Source: CAIZQW01 sp942493055 (lineage in GTDB: Bacteria > Verrucomicrobiota > Kiritimatiellia > RFP12 > UBA1067). Taken from it: a DNA stretch of 64,000 nucleotides. The stretch is taken from positions 1,798,001-1,862,000 of the forward strand of contig OW818680.1 in NCBI GenBank assembly GCA_942493055.1. The letters run 5' to 3'. Position numbers and translations under genes: made by a program. Positions 7,973-15,940 of the stretch are shown here, one piece after another. The notes beneath the pieces are model-generated. The model did no database searches. It was not told the origin of the DNA and saw only the letters and a list, made by a program, of their open reading frames with translations. The stretch's first letter is position 1, and every line of letters begins with the position of its first letter.

Positions 7973-8415
7973 CTTGGTTCCACCCCCAGTTCCTTCCACT
8001 TGCCAAGAATATCCTCTTTCGAGAAGAACCCCTCGTGGCGGAAGAGCTCCTTGCCGTCAACGCCGAAGAAGATCTGCGTGGGGATCAGGTTGATGTTGTA
8101 GGGCGTTGCCGCGTCGGCATCCTCCCAGACATCGATGAACTCCGTCTTGAACGTCCCGGCGTAATTCGCCATCAGATCGTCCATGATCGGCTTCATCATT
8201 TTGCACGGGATGCACTTCCCCGCGCCCAGGTCCACAAGACGGGGCAGCGCTTTGCCCTGGGGGGCTTCTACACGTGTCGTGACAGCCATCTCAGCAGGCG
8301 GCACGATTTTCTTGCCCTGTTTCATAACAATAATGGCCGCCGCTGCAACAACAACCGCCCCGATAATCAACATGTTCTTTACGTTTTTCATACCTATCTT
8401 TCCCTTTTTCACCAC
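7963..8415 (-). CDS. Membrane-anchored or secreted thioredoxin-fold protein
   Basis: The 150-aa protein has an N-terminal hydrophobic segment (about residues 11-29, MLIIGAVVVAAAAIIVM), then a thioredoxin fold with the active site GKCIPCKMMKP (CIPC near residue 69) and the cis-Pro region NLIPTQIFF near 108. The catalytic domain should face the periplasm, where CcdA (next gene) could reduce it. It begins about 9 bp after the proC-like gene, in the same operon. An earlier ATG was taken by the frame; the ATG six codons in gives a more standard signal anchor. Confidence 0.88.
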   Translation of the reverse strand: MVKKGKIGMKNVKNMLIIGAVVVAAAAIIVMKQGKKIVPPAEMAVTTRVEAPQGKALPRLVDLGAGKCIPCKMMKPIMDDLMANYAGTFKTEFIDVWEDADAATPYNINLIPTQIFFGVDGKELFRHEGFFSKEDILGKWKELGVEPSNQ

Positions 8416-8424
8416 GTCACGGAA

Positions 8425-9198
8425 TTACGAACGAAGTTTCTCCATAATCCCTTCCAACTTGGGCCGCGCCGCACCCACAAACGCATTCACCTCATCGGCC
8501 AGCGGCCTGACCGGCACCAAATCCTGCACCTCAGCGGGCGAAAGCCCCGAGTCCCGCAGGGCCGCGACGGCACCCAGAAGCATGCCTTCAATTCCCTTAA
8601 GCGCCTCCATATGCGAGAGTCCCGATGACTCAGCTAGAGACACCAGCATATCGATCTGCGGCCAGAAGTAGGTTAGGCTCTGTGCAGTCACAACAGCGTA
8701 CGCTTCCAGTTGGGTCTCAGGAACTTCAACGCACTCGCCGAGCGGCGCAAAGAGACGGCTGAGTTCGCATGCGTCATTCTCGCTAAAACTAGTGCTGAAC
8801 GTTGTGGGGTTATACCCCTTGCCGACAATGGAGGCCGCGTTGGGAATCATCCGTGCGATCCGATTGAAACCACCTAGCATCTCTGCCAACGTTGCGATTC
8901 TGAATTTCGGCACCAGGGATGCCAATATCCCGTGGGCCTTCAAAGCCGTCCCCACCTGTGGCAGAACGCTGGCGACCATTGGAGGGTGAACAGCCAGGAA
9001 GACAACGTCCTGGCTTGCGACATCTTCGAGAGTGGCTATCTCCACCTTCGGATATCGCGCTTTGAGTTTGTCTGCGGCTTCTTGATTGCAGTCGTACACA
9101 AGCACTTTGGCGGGTAAGGCATTCGCACGCGACCATCCGCCAAGGAAGACGTTGGCAATTCTACCTCCGCCGATAAATCCTATGCTTTTGATGCTCAT
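8425..9198 (-). CDS. proC: Pyrroline-5-carboxylate reductase-like protein
   Basis: A Rossmann domain opens with IGFIGGGRIANVFLGGW, the NADPH-binding motif, followed by a helical domain typical of P5CR dimers. Known P5CR enzymes make proline from pyrroline-5-carboxylate. I set the start at 9198 because AAGGAGT lies just upstream; the longer frame adds 16 residues read from a repeat. The protein is about the usual length (257 aa). Its place between two thioredoxin genes in a metalloid-type operon is odd, and a paralogous role is possible. Several family positions such as the C-terminal GGT-type loop look divergent (SSGLSHMEALKGIEG). Confidence 0.75.
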   Translation of the reverse strand: MSIKSIGFIGGGRIANVFLGGWSRANALPAKVLVYDCNQEAADKLKARYPKVEIATLEDVASQDVVFLAVHPPMVASVLPQVGTALKAHGILASLVPKFRIATLAEMLGGFNRIARMIPNAASIVGKGYNPTTFSTSFSENDACELSRLFAPLGECVEVPETQLEAYAVVTAQSLTYFWPQIDMLVSLAESSGLSHMEALKGIEGMLLGAVAALRDSGLSPAEVQDLVPVRPLADEVNAFVGAARPKLEGIMEKLRS

Positions 9199-9213
9199 AG
9201 TAACTCCTTGTGA

Positions 9214-9322
9214 TTGGAATGGTGGAATATTGGAAGAATGGAACATTGGGTGTAAGAAGTTCGTATCGAACAGCTCGTTCAGATCCCCATCATTCCATTA
9301 TTCCAGCATTCCTCTATTCCAG
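9214..9322. repeat. Inverted arms of the ATTCCANN repeat element
   Basis: The left arm 9214-9249 reads as tandem TGGAATNN units; the right arm 9287-9322 reads as ATTCCANN units, so the two are inverted copies. The middle holds a small inverted repeat (GTTCG/CGAAC) instead of the TGGAGGG core seen elsewhere. The right arm overlaps the last codons of the mini-thioredoxin. Confidence 0.7.
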
Positions 9323-9544
9323 ATATTTTTTAATTTCGTCAGCACTCAGCACCTTGCCCACGCTCTTCACAATGCCGTCAATGGCGAGCGCAGGTGTCAT
9401 CATCACACCGAACTTCATGATGTCCGCGATCTTGTCGACCTTCTCGAACTGAGCCTCCACGCCCAGGGCCTTCACAGCCTCCTCAGCATTCGCCATCAGC
9501 GTTTTGCACTTCGGGCAGCCTGTGCCCAGAATTTGAATCTTCAT
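9314..9544 (-). CDS. Small thioredoxin-like protein (redox-active disulfide protein, MTH895 type)
   Basis: The 76-aa protein has a single glutaredoxin-like fold with CPKC at residues 10-13 and the cis-Pro segment MMTPALAIDG. Proteins of this size and motif are commonly encoded next to DUF318/ArsP permeases, as here. A cytoplasmic thiol donor to a metalloid-handling system is a reasonable inference. It follows the permease by about 55 bp, in which a TCAGAC-type repeat is found. Confidence 0.9.
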   Translation of the reverse strand: MKIQILGTGCPKCKTLMANAEEAVKALGVEAQFEKVDKIADIMKFGVMMTPALAIDGIVKSVGKVLSADEIKKYLE

Positions 9545-9563
9545 GGTTTTCTCCTCTTCTCTT

Positions 9564-9599
9564 TGTCAGACACGTCAGACCTGTCAGACAGGTCTGACT
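9564..9599. repeat. TCAGAC-type degenerate tandem repeat
   Basis: Four to five units of about 9 bp built on GTCAGAC, including the inverted form CAGACAGGTCTG. It fills the gap between the permease stop and the mini-thioredoxin start. Confidence 0.65.
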
Positions 9600-10897
9600 C
9601 AGAACAATTGCCCAAACACCCAGCCCACAACCGTCGCCATGACAATCACCAGCGACACAAAGGCAACGGTCTTCTTGGGACCCAGCACACTGTTGATCAC
9701 GAGCATGCTCGGTAAGCTCAGAGCCGGACCGGCGAGCAGCAGGGCCAGGGCAGGCCCCTTGCCCATGCCCGAGCCCATGAGTCCCTGGATGATCGGCACC
9801 TCGGTCAGCGTCGCAAAATACATGAACGCCCCCGCGAACGAGGCCACAAAGTTCGCCTGCAGCGAGTTGCCGCCCACGGCCTTCGCGACCCACGCCGAGG
9901 GAATCATCCCCTCTTCACCCACACGGCCCAGCAGGAAGCCGGCCACGACTACACCGATCAGCAGGAGCGGCAGAATCTGCTTGGCAAAGGTCCAGGAGGC
10001 TTCGAACCACGCGCCGCCCTCGCCCTTGTCTGTCGCGGTCAGCCACGCCAGTCCGAGTGAGCCGACAGTAAAGGCGGCCAATGGATTGCCTTTTGTGCCG
10101 ACGGCCGTCAGCACAGTCAGGAGGGCCACGGCACACACCTTCCAGAGGTGCATTTTGAACCAGGCCACGAGCATCACGCCAAGCCCCGCTGCAAAGAGCG
10201 CGGTCACAATCCACTTGAACCGGAAGATTGCCGCCCATAAACCTTCGGGGTTCTGCGGCTTGCCAAAATTAGCGAAAACGAGAATGAGCACCATCGAGGC
10301 GAAGTAGAGCGAGGTCTGCCAGAGCGGGCGCCCCCCCTCCTCCTCCGGCATCTGAAGCGCTGCTGCTGCCTTTTCCGCCTCTTCTTTCCGGAACAGCAGA
10401 TGCATGGCATAGCCGACCACCCCGCTGAAGAGCACAGCTCCGACGGCCCGGGCGATGCCCAGCTCAGGCCCCAGGATGCGCGCGGTCATGATCATCGCCA
10501 GCACATTGATTGCCGGTCCTGAGTAGAGAAAGGCGCAGGCAGGGCCGAGTCCAGCGCCCATGCGGTAGATGCCGGTGAAGAGCGGGAGGATCGTGCAGGA
10601 GCAGACTGCCAGGATGCTGCCCGAGACTGCAGCCACCCCGTACGCCACTAATTTATTCGCCTGAGGCCCCAGATATTTCATCACCGAGCTCTGGCTGACA
10701 AAGACGCCGATCGCGCCTGCAATAAAAAAGGCGGGAATCAAGCAAAGCAACACATGTTCCTGCGCGTACCACTTGACCAGGTGAGCCGCTTCGAGCACCG
10801 CATGGTCGAAACGCGCAACACCCACCGGCAGCGTATAACAGACCAGAAAGCCGACAATGACCCATACAACCCATTTCCACTCTGTTTTCCAGTTCAT
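9599..10897 (-). CDS. DUF318/ArsP-family permease
   Basis: The 432-aa protein has about ten membrane segments in two halves. The first half carries AVCSCTILPLF and SGPAINVL, the second ATLTEVPIIQG and LAGPALSLPS, as in the PF03773 permease family. Members characterised as ArsP export trivalent organoarsenicals; others are uncharacterised. The start overlaps the ArsR gene by 4 bp (ATGA). The ArsR partner and thioredoxin neighbour favour a metalloid or thiol-reactive substrate, but the exact one is not deducible. Confidence 0.88.
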   Translation of the reverse strand: MNWKTEWKWVVWVIVGFLVCYTLPVGVARFDHAVLEAAHLVKWYAQEHVLLCLIPAFFIAGAIGVFVSQSSVMKYLGPQANKLVAYGVAAVSGSILAVCSCTILPLFTGIYRMGAGLGPACAFLYSGPAINVLAMIMTARILGPELGIARAVGAVLFSGVVGYAMHLLFRKEEAEKAAAALQMPEEEGGRPLWQTSLYFASMVLILVFANFGKPQNPEGLWAAIFRFKWIVTALFAAGLGVMLVAWFKMHLWKVCAVALLTVLTAVGTKGNPLAAFTVGSLGLAWLTATDKGEGGAWFEASWTFAKQILPLLLIGVVVAGFLLGRVGEEGMIPSAWVAKAVGGNSLQANFVASFAGAFMYFATLTEVPIIQGLMGSGMGKGPALALLLAGPALSLPSMLVINSVLGPKKTVAFVSLVIVMATVVGWVFGQLF

Positions 10898-11196
10898 TTT
10901 CCCCTCTTATCAAAGCGCGTATCCAGACAGGCGAGCATGGTGACCAGACACGGACAGGCCAACGTGTAATAGACGGACTTCCCGCGTTTGTCGTCTGTCA
11001 ATATCCCCGCTTGCCTCAGCACGGAAAGGTGCTGGGAGATGGTCGAGAAGTCAACCCCCGCCTCATCCACGAACTCGCAGACGCAATGCTCCCGCCCGTC
11101 TGCCAATTGTCGTACGATCCAGAGGCGCGTGGGATGTCCTAAAGCTTTAAAAAAATCGGCCTGTTCCTTGTGATCTGCTCGCGTATAAGGCTTCAT
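10894..11196 (-). CDS. ArsR/SmtB-family transcriptional regulator
   Basis: The 100-aa winged-helix repressor has the recognition region DFSTISQHLSVLRQAGIL and the wing KRGKSVYYTL. CVCEF near residue 39 is the position of the ArsR-type metal-binding cysteines, and a CPCL pair lies near residue 86. It heads the permease/thioredoxin/CcdA operon and probably represses it until metalloid binds. An inverted repeat at 11219-11240 lies just upstream as a candidate operator. Confidence 0.92.
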   Translation of the reverse strand: MKPYTRADHKEQADFFKALGHPTRLWIVRQLADGREHCVCEFVDEAGVDFSTISQHLSVLRQAGILTDDKRGKSVYYTLACPCLVTMLACLDTRFDKRGK

Positions 11197-11218
11197 GCAG
11201 GGTTCCTTTTCGTTTTGT

Positions 11219-11240
11219 CATTTGGTAATATGCCAAAATG
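11219..11240. promoter_or_regulatory. Candidate ArsR operator
   Basis: TTTGG (11221-11225) and CCAAA (11233-11237) form an AT-centred inverted repeat with 7 bp between them, about 23 bp upstream of the arsR-like start. Size and position fit an ArsR dimer site; this is inference. Confidence 0.5.
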
Positions 11241-11270
11241 TTAGAGAAAGGTCAAGTCTACAATTTCAAC

Positions 11271-11333
11271 TGGAATGTTGGAATATGGGAATATTGGAAT
11301 GATGTTCCTGGAGGGCGAGACTTTGGCGAGCCG
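11271..11333. repeat. Partial ATTCCANN element with TGGAGGG core
   Basis: One arm of TGGAATNN units (11271-11308) runs into CTGGAGGGCGAGACTTTGGC, the same core start found at 50877. No opposite arm is present, so this looks like half of the composite element. The region down to 11371 holds no gene; a GGCTCAGCTCAGC run follows. Confidence 0.6.
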
Positions 11334-11371
11334 TGCGAACGGTGGTCGCAACTGGGGCGGCTCGGCTCAGC

Positions 11372-12280
11372 TCAGCTCAGCAACTGCACTGGGTATGCCC
11401 CGGCATCCACGAGCTTCTGGATCGCCTCGATCACCTTGGGCTTATCTTCGCGATAGGTGACGCCAAACCATGAACTTTCCGTGGGAAGCACGGCGACATC
11501 CGCCTTGCCCTCCTTCACCAATTCATCGACGACAAAGGGGATGTACCATTCAGCTTTGCTATTGCGCACATTTCGCTCCAGCCATTGGGGGAAGCGTTCA
11601 CCCAGCTCGTCAAAAAGTTGCGGCGTAAAGCCCCACATATTCATCGAGACGCGCTCCTGTCCGGTCAGCTTCACAGGCGCATCGGGATTCTCCTGATTCT
11701 CAATGCCTCCTTCGAGACGTACGAGCTTGGTCATTTCAGTCACTGTTTCCAGCAGACCGTCCTTTCCGAGCTTGCAAACGCCCCGCGCCACAGAGCCATT
11801 CTCGGAGAGCGTCTGCGCGAGCAGATACCCCACCATGGCAAAATGCAAACCGCCAGAGCTTGGTTCGCGGCTTAAGAAGTCAGCCAAAGTGCAGAAGGCA
11901 TGCTGCCCATAGAAGTCATCGGCATTAATCGCAGCAAAGGGAGCCTTCACCACCTCACGTGCCGCATAGATGGCATGCGCCGTGCCCCAGGGCTTTGAAC
12001 GGTCACTGGGGACTGAATAACCGATCGGCAGGTCGTCCGTGGCCTGATAGGCATAATCCACGTCAACCAGATTCTTATATTTCGCGCCGATGGTCTGCTT
12101 GAAAATGGCTTCGAAATCGCGCCGGATGACAAAGACCACGCGATTGAACCCGCACCGGACTGCATCATAAATCGAATAGTCCATGATTGTTTCGCCAGAG
12201 GGTCCCACAGGGTCAACCTGCTTGAGGCCTCCATAACGGCTTCCCATTCCTGCTGCAAGAATCACTAATGTCGGTTTCAT
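11372..12280 (-). CDS. NDP-sugar nucleotidyltransferase
   Basis: The 302-aa protein starts with LVILAAGMGSRYGGLKQ, the signature of sugar-1-phosphate nucleotidyltransferases (GalU/RfbA superfamily). DDFYGQ near residue 116 supplies the metal-binding Asp. It would make an activated sugar for glycan synthesis; the sugar cannot be told from sequence. It is divergently placed from the GtrA gene, about 80 bp apart. Confidence 0.88.
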   Translation of the reverse strand: MKPTLVILAAGMGSRYGGLKQVDPVGPSGETIMDYSIYDAVRCGFNRVVFVIRRDFEAIFKQTIGAKYKNLVDVDYAYQATDDLPIGYSVPSDRSKPWGTAHAIYAAREVVKAPFAAINADDFYGQHAFCTLADFLSREPSSGGLHFAMVGYLLAQTLSENGSVARGVCKLGKDGLLETVTEMTKLVRLEGGIENQENPDAPVKLTGQERVSMNMWGFTPQLFDELGERFPQWLERNVRNSKAEWYIPFVVDELVKEGKADVAVLPTESSWFGVTYREDKPKVIEAIQKLVDAGAYPVQLLS

Positions 12281-12363
12281 CTTCTCTTCCTTTTCTCTAA
12301 CACGGCTTCTGCCTGTCTTTTCCCTATTTCTTTCACGTCCTCATTCTGCTATACTTTCAAGCC

Positions 12364-12858
12364 ATGATTACGTTCCTCAAAAAACAGCTCGCCCATGATG
12401 CTCACCCGTTTGTCCAGTTCATCAAGTATGGCATTGTCGGGGGCATGGCCACAGGCGTTCACATTGTCACCTTCTTCCTCTTCGCCTGGCTTCTCTTCCC
12501 CTGTCTGACCGCAAACGATATCACGGTTAAACTATTGGGCATGAGCGTCCAGCCGATGACTGATGCTCTCCGCGCCTTTAACGCCCTCCTCTGTAACATC
12601 GGCGGGTTCTGCGTCTCCAACGTCTTCTGCTACATCCTCAACCGTCTCTTCGTCTTCAAACCCGGCAAGCATCACATCTTCCTCGAATTTCTCCTCTTCT
12701 TCAGCGTGTCTGCCATCAGCCTTGCGGTTGCAGCAGGCATGCAGACCCTGCTCATTCGCTACTTAGCCATTCAGACCACCTACGCCTTCGGTGCAAACAT
12801 CCTCTGCGCGCTCTTCATCAACTATGCGACACGCAAGTTCATCATCTTCAAGGGGTGA
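12364..12858 (+). CDS. GtrA-family membrane protein
   Basis: The 164-aa protein has four membrane segments and the family opening FIKYGIVGGMATGVHIVTFF, plus NVFCYILNRLFVF in the middle. GtrA proteins are thought to flip or transfer lipid-linked sugars. A TATACT box about 17 bp upstream could serve as a -10. It ends 11 bp inside the convergent thpR gene. Confidence 0.88.
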   Translation: MITFLKKQLAHDAHPFVQFIKYGIVGGMATGVHIVTFFLFAWLLFPCLTANDITVKLLGMSVQPMTDALRAFNALLCNIGGFCVSNVFCYILNRLFVFKPGKHHIFLEFLLFFSVSAISLAVAAGMQTLLIRYLAIQTTYAFGANILCALFINYATRKFIIFKG

Positions 12859-13417
12859 TACAACCGCCAAAGGTATACCGGTTCAGCGTTGCATAGACAG
12901 CTCCCTTGGGCGTGAGCCTGCTCTCGAACAGGGTCAGCCCGGTCACAGGCCATGAGCCGAAATCCATCGCGTCATCCTCGTTCATGGCTTCCACCAACGG
13001 ATGATTCCGCGCACGTTCCTTGCAGCGTCCTAACGTGATGTGCGGGCGGAACTCGTCTTCGTCGACTTTAAAGCCGAAGCGCTTGAGCTCTATCCCGATC
13101 GCCTCATTTAAAGCGCCGAGCTCAGGTATGGGATCGACGGCTGCCCAAATCGTTTTCGGGTTGCGCTTGGTCCCAAAGAAGCCGAAGCCATACGCGCGGC
13201 AGGTAAACGGCGGAAACGTGGCACAGATCCGCGTCATCGCAGAGGAGACGTGGGGCAAAATGGCAGGCGCCGTCTCCCCCAGAAAGGCAAGGGTGAGATG
13301 GAACTGGGTGCTCGTGCACCAGGAGACGTCAACCGCGTGCGGTGTGAGCCGTTTCACAGCCGCGTGCAATTTCGCCTTGACTCCATCAGGCAACGGAATG
13401 GCAATAAAACTTCTCAT
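12848..13417 (-). CDS. thpR: RNA 2',3'-cyclic phosphodiesterase (2'-5' RNA ligase family)
   Basis: The 189-aa protein carries two H-x-T-L motifs, FHLTLAFLG near residue 42 and PHITLGRCK near 125, the paired catalytic histidines of the 2H phosphoesterase family. It opens cyclic phosphates on RNA ends. The start overlaps the stop of the HAD gene by 4 bp, so the two are co-translated. Confidence 0.9.
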   Translation of the reverse strand: MRSFIAIPLPDGVKAKLHAAVKRLTPHAVDVSWCTSTQFHLTLAFLGETAPAILPHVSSAMTRICATFPPFTCRAYGFGFFGTKRNPKTIWAAVDPIPELGALNEAIGIELKRFGFKVDEDEFRPHITLGRCKERARNHPLVEAMNEDDAMDFGSWPVTGLTLFESRLTPKGAVYATLNRYTFGGCITP

Positions 13418-14094
13418 AAGATGGGCTTACCACACACGCGCGCCACAACAGCGGCTGCAGGCGTGTCCTTTAATAGATCATTGAAAGATTCAATCACTGC
13501 GTCAGGATTATGCTGGGCCAGCACCTCAGCCGGGTAGGACGATGTAATGGCAATGACGGACATCCCCGCTGCTTTGCCGGACTGGATACCCGCGATTGCA
13601 TCTTCAAACACGATGCACTGTTCCGGCTGGACCCCCAACTGCTCCGCGGCCTTCAGGTAAATGGCCGGATCCGGCTTGCTTTTCTTGACCTGCGTCGCAT
13701 CCACGACAACCTTAAAATACTTGCGGATATCGAGGCCGTCCAGCGTAAAACGGACATTATCGGGCGGTGCAGATGTCGCAACGCCCATCTTAATGCCGGC
13801 GGCCCGAGCTGCCTCCAGGAACGCAAGAAGCCCTTCTGGGTGGACCAGATGTTCCCGGCAAATCGTCCGATACACCTCTTCTTTTTCTACGACCGAATGC
13901 TCGACCTCATCCTCTGTGGGGTCCCGGTTAAAAATAAACCGCATATAGTCCCGATTATTCCATCCGAGCCTGGACCGGACATCTTCAGCCGTAATTTCAC
14001 GGCCAAACTTCCGTGCATAGACGATCCATGCTTCAATGTGATAATCGCTGTTGGAGAACAGGACACCATCCATATCAAAAATAAGTGCATTCAT
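13414..14094 (-). CDS. HAD-superfamily phosphatase/phosphomutase (beta-phosphoglucomutase-like)
   Basis: Motif 1 is LIFDMDGVLFSNSDYH, with the nucleophile Asp and acid/base Asp two residues later. VATSAPPDN is motif 2, KKSKPDPAIY motif 3 and VFEDAIAGIQSG motif 4. The helical cap after motif 1 marks subclass I. I placed the start at 14094, because the longer frame adds residues unlike the family. Substrate is unknown; phosphoglycolate or a sugar phosphate are plausible. Confidence 0.88.
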   Translation of the reverse strand: MNALIFDMDGVLFSNSDYHIEAWIVYARKFGREITAEDVRSRLGWNNRDYMRFIFNRDPTEDEVEHSVVEKEEVYRTICREHLVHPEGLLAFLEAARAAGIKMGVATSAPPDNVRFTLDGLDIRKYFKVVVDATQVKKSKPDPAIYLKAAEQLGVQPEQCIVFEDAIAGIQSGKAAGMSVIAITSSYPAEVLAQHNPDAVIESFNDLLKDTPAAAVVARVCGKPIL

Positions 14095-14243
14095 GGGCGC
14101 GTATTTTAGCAGAATCAGCCAAAAATACAAGGAGATCAAATAGATTTGCAGGCTTGTCTTTTCTGAAAACCTTTGATAACTTATTTCAAAATTGTAAAGG
14201 GGCGATATCGTGTTTTGCCTCTCAATTCAAAAAAGGAGTCTTC

Positions 14244-15080
14244 ATGATCGAATCACTTGCGATTATTGCCGGTGTGGGCGAATATCCCGTACTCATGGCA
14301 CAGGGCGCCCGCAAAGCCGGGGTCAAAAAAATCACAGCGCTCGCCATTCGCGGGGCAGCCGAACGCAGATTAAAATCAGTGGTCGATGAGTGGGTGCCGG
14401 TCGGGATAGGCGAACTCGGAACGGTCCGAAGTTGGTGCGCTGCGCACAACACGTATGCGCTTGAGTTTGGCGGCGGCATCTCTGCCACCGCACTCTTTAC
14501 GACCAAATTCGATGCGCTTAGCCGAAAGCTGCTGGCTGAACTGCCCATTAAAAACTCCCATACTATTTTCGGGAAACTCTGCGACGTCCTGGAAGAGACC
14601 GGCGTGAAGGTAATACCCGCCTCCTGCTTCATGGAGGCTGCAATCCCAGGTCCTGGACTCATTACCGCGCGTGCGCCGGATGCCCGAGAGGAGATTGACA
14701 TTAAGCTTGCCGAAAAGATCTCGCTGGTGATCTCCTCTGTCGAGATCGGGCAAGTCGTGGTCGTCAAGGACGGCGCGATCTGTGCGGTCGAGGCTTTGGA
14801 GGGCACCAACACGACCATCAAGCGCGGCACCAGCGTCGGCGGCAAGGGATGTGTGGTCTTCAAGGGCGCCAAAGAGGGACACGACATGCGCTTTGATATT
14901 CCGGCTTTCGGAATGAAGACCCTGAAATTCCTCAAGAAAACAGGTGTCTCCGTCTTTGCTTTCCAAGCCAACCGCATGATCTTCCTCGAACAGGAGCCGG
15001 TGCGTTACTACGCAGAAAAGTGGGGCATCTCCATTGTGTCGGTGCCGTGTGCGTTGCAACCCTGTCCGACACGGCCCTAG
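14244..15080 (+). CDS. lpxI: UDP-2,3-diacylglucosamine diphosphatase LpxI
   Basis: The 278-aa protein opens with LAIIAGVGEYPVLMAQGARKAG and ends with a domain containing GTSVGGKGCVVFKGAKEGHDMRFDIP and GMKTLKFLKKTGVSVFAFQ, characteristic of LpxI (DUF1009). It hydrolyses UDP-2,3-diacylglucosamine in lipid A synthesis, so the cell makes LPS. AAAAGGAGTC precedes the ATG by 4 bp, which sets this start over the 53-codon longer frame. A terminator follows at 15101. Confidence 0.94.
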   Translation: MIESLAIIAGVGEYPVLMAQGARKAGVKKITALAIRGAAERRLKSVVDEWVPVGIGELGTVRSWCAAHNTYALEFGGGISATALFTTKFDALSRKLLAELPIKNSHTIFGKLCDVLEETGVKVIPASCFMEAAIPGPGLITARAPDAREEIDIKLAEKISLVISSVEIGQVVVVKDGAICAVEALEGTNTTIKRGTSVGGKGCVVFKGAKEGHDMRFDIPAFGMKTLKFLKKTGVSVFAFQANRMIFLEQEPVRYYAEKWGISIVSVPCALQPCPTRP

Positions 15081-15100
15081 CAGCACGTGCGGCAATAAAA

Positions 15101-15129
15101 AACCCTCCGGCTTCTACAAGCGGAGGGTT
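15101..15129. terminator. Bidirectional rho-independent terminator after lpxI
   Basis: AACCCTCCG (15101-15109) pairs with CGGAGGGTT (15121-15129) across an 11-bp loop, with A-runs before and T-rich sequence after. Confidence 0.85.
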
Positions 15130-15154
15130 TCGTCTTTGCCAAGTTTCAAGTGGC

Positions 15155-15226
15155 CGCATTCGCGCATTCGCGCATTCCCGCATTCCCACATTCGCGCATT
15201 CCCGCATTCACGCATTCGCTTATTCC
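15155..15226. repeat. 9-bp tandem repeat, unit close to GCATTCGC(G)
   Basis: About eight degenerate units of CGCATTCNC run from 15155 into the stop codon of the next gene. The same unit recurs at 51209-51241 and 51319-51350. Confidence 0.85.
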
Positions 15227-15873
15227 TTGACGATATCAAGAATGCGGGCGGACTCGACATACATGGGATGCGCCTTGTTCTTGACGATCTCCTCCATCAT
15301 TGGATTTTTGATCGCCTCATCGCGATTCAGCATGTCATGGAAAATGGCACCCAGGACTTCCGCAGGCTGGGTTGCATCCAAGAGAATTCCGTTGAGCACA
15401 GACACGGTCTCATCCGGCAACAGGTTGACGGCATGGTTGATGTTTTCCAGCTTGGCATCCGGTGCCAAGGCACTGAACAACTCCCGCATCTCGACCTGCT
15501 CCTCCATTGTCACAGGCGTGTCTTTCACGCGCTCCTTTGCCCCTTCTGCGTAATAGAGCACAAGCCGGTCTTCCCATTGCTTAAGCGCTGTCTCTGGATC
15601 TAGCTTTGGAACAGGTGCTGCAGCAACACGTTTTCCATCTTCAGTGTCTTCTGGCCGTTTAGAGGCCTTTATAGACTGCTTCTTGCCCTCCGTTGTTACG
15701 GAAGGAACGATGCTATTTTTCTTTGTCTGTTTCGAAGGCGCTGCCGGAGTACGCGCTTGTACTGAGGGGGACTCTGCTGGAGACTCGAGTTGTTCATCCC
15801 CTTGCCTCAAAAACAGAAAAAAAAGGACAAGTCCTATTAGCGAGAAGATCAGAAGAATGGTTGCTTTTTTCAT
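15220..15873 (-). CDS. Membrane-anchored hypothetical protein
   Basis: No family recognised. After a short MKKATI start it has one hydrophobic segment (LLIFSLIGLVLFFLFL), a Ser/Pro/Lys-rich linker of about 70 residues, then a helical C-terminal domain of about 110 residues containing LLPDETVSVLNGILLDA and MLNRDEAIKNP. I chose the ATG at 15873: AAGGAAG lies 6 bp upstream, while longer starts fall inside a terminator hairpin. It likely sits in the inner membrane with its C-terminal domain in the periplasm. Confidence 0.7.
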   Translation of the reverse strand: MKKATILLIFSLIGLVLFFLFLRQGDEQLESPAESPSVQARTPAAPSKQTKKNSIVPSVTTEGKKQSIKASKRPEDTEDGKRVAAAPVPKLDPETALKQWEDRLVLYYAEGAKERVKDTPVTMEEQVEMRELFSALAPDAKLENINHAVNLLPDETVSVLNGILLDATQPAEVLGAIFHDMLNRDEAIKNPMMEEIVKNKAHPMYVESARILDIVKE

Positions 15874-15903
15874 TTTCATCTTCCTTTTCAAGCGATAAAA
15901 AAA

Positions 15904-15920
15904 ACCGCTCATGACGAGCG
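15904..15920. terminator. Rho-independent terminator after the 1840-aa gene
   Basis: CCGCTC (15904-15909) pairs with GAGCGG (15915-15920) around a 5-bp loop, with A8 on one side and T6 on the other, so it can work both ways. Confidence 0.8.
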
Positions 15921-15940
15921 GCTTTTTTCACTCCACACGT

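Noticed and set aside
15155..15226. CRISPR array
   Set aside because: The units are 8-9 bp without regular spacers, so it is a tandem repeat and not CRISPR. No cas gene is in the window.
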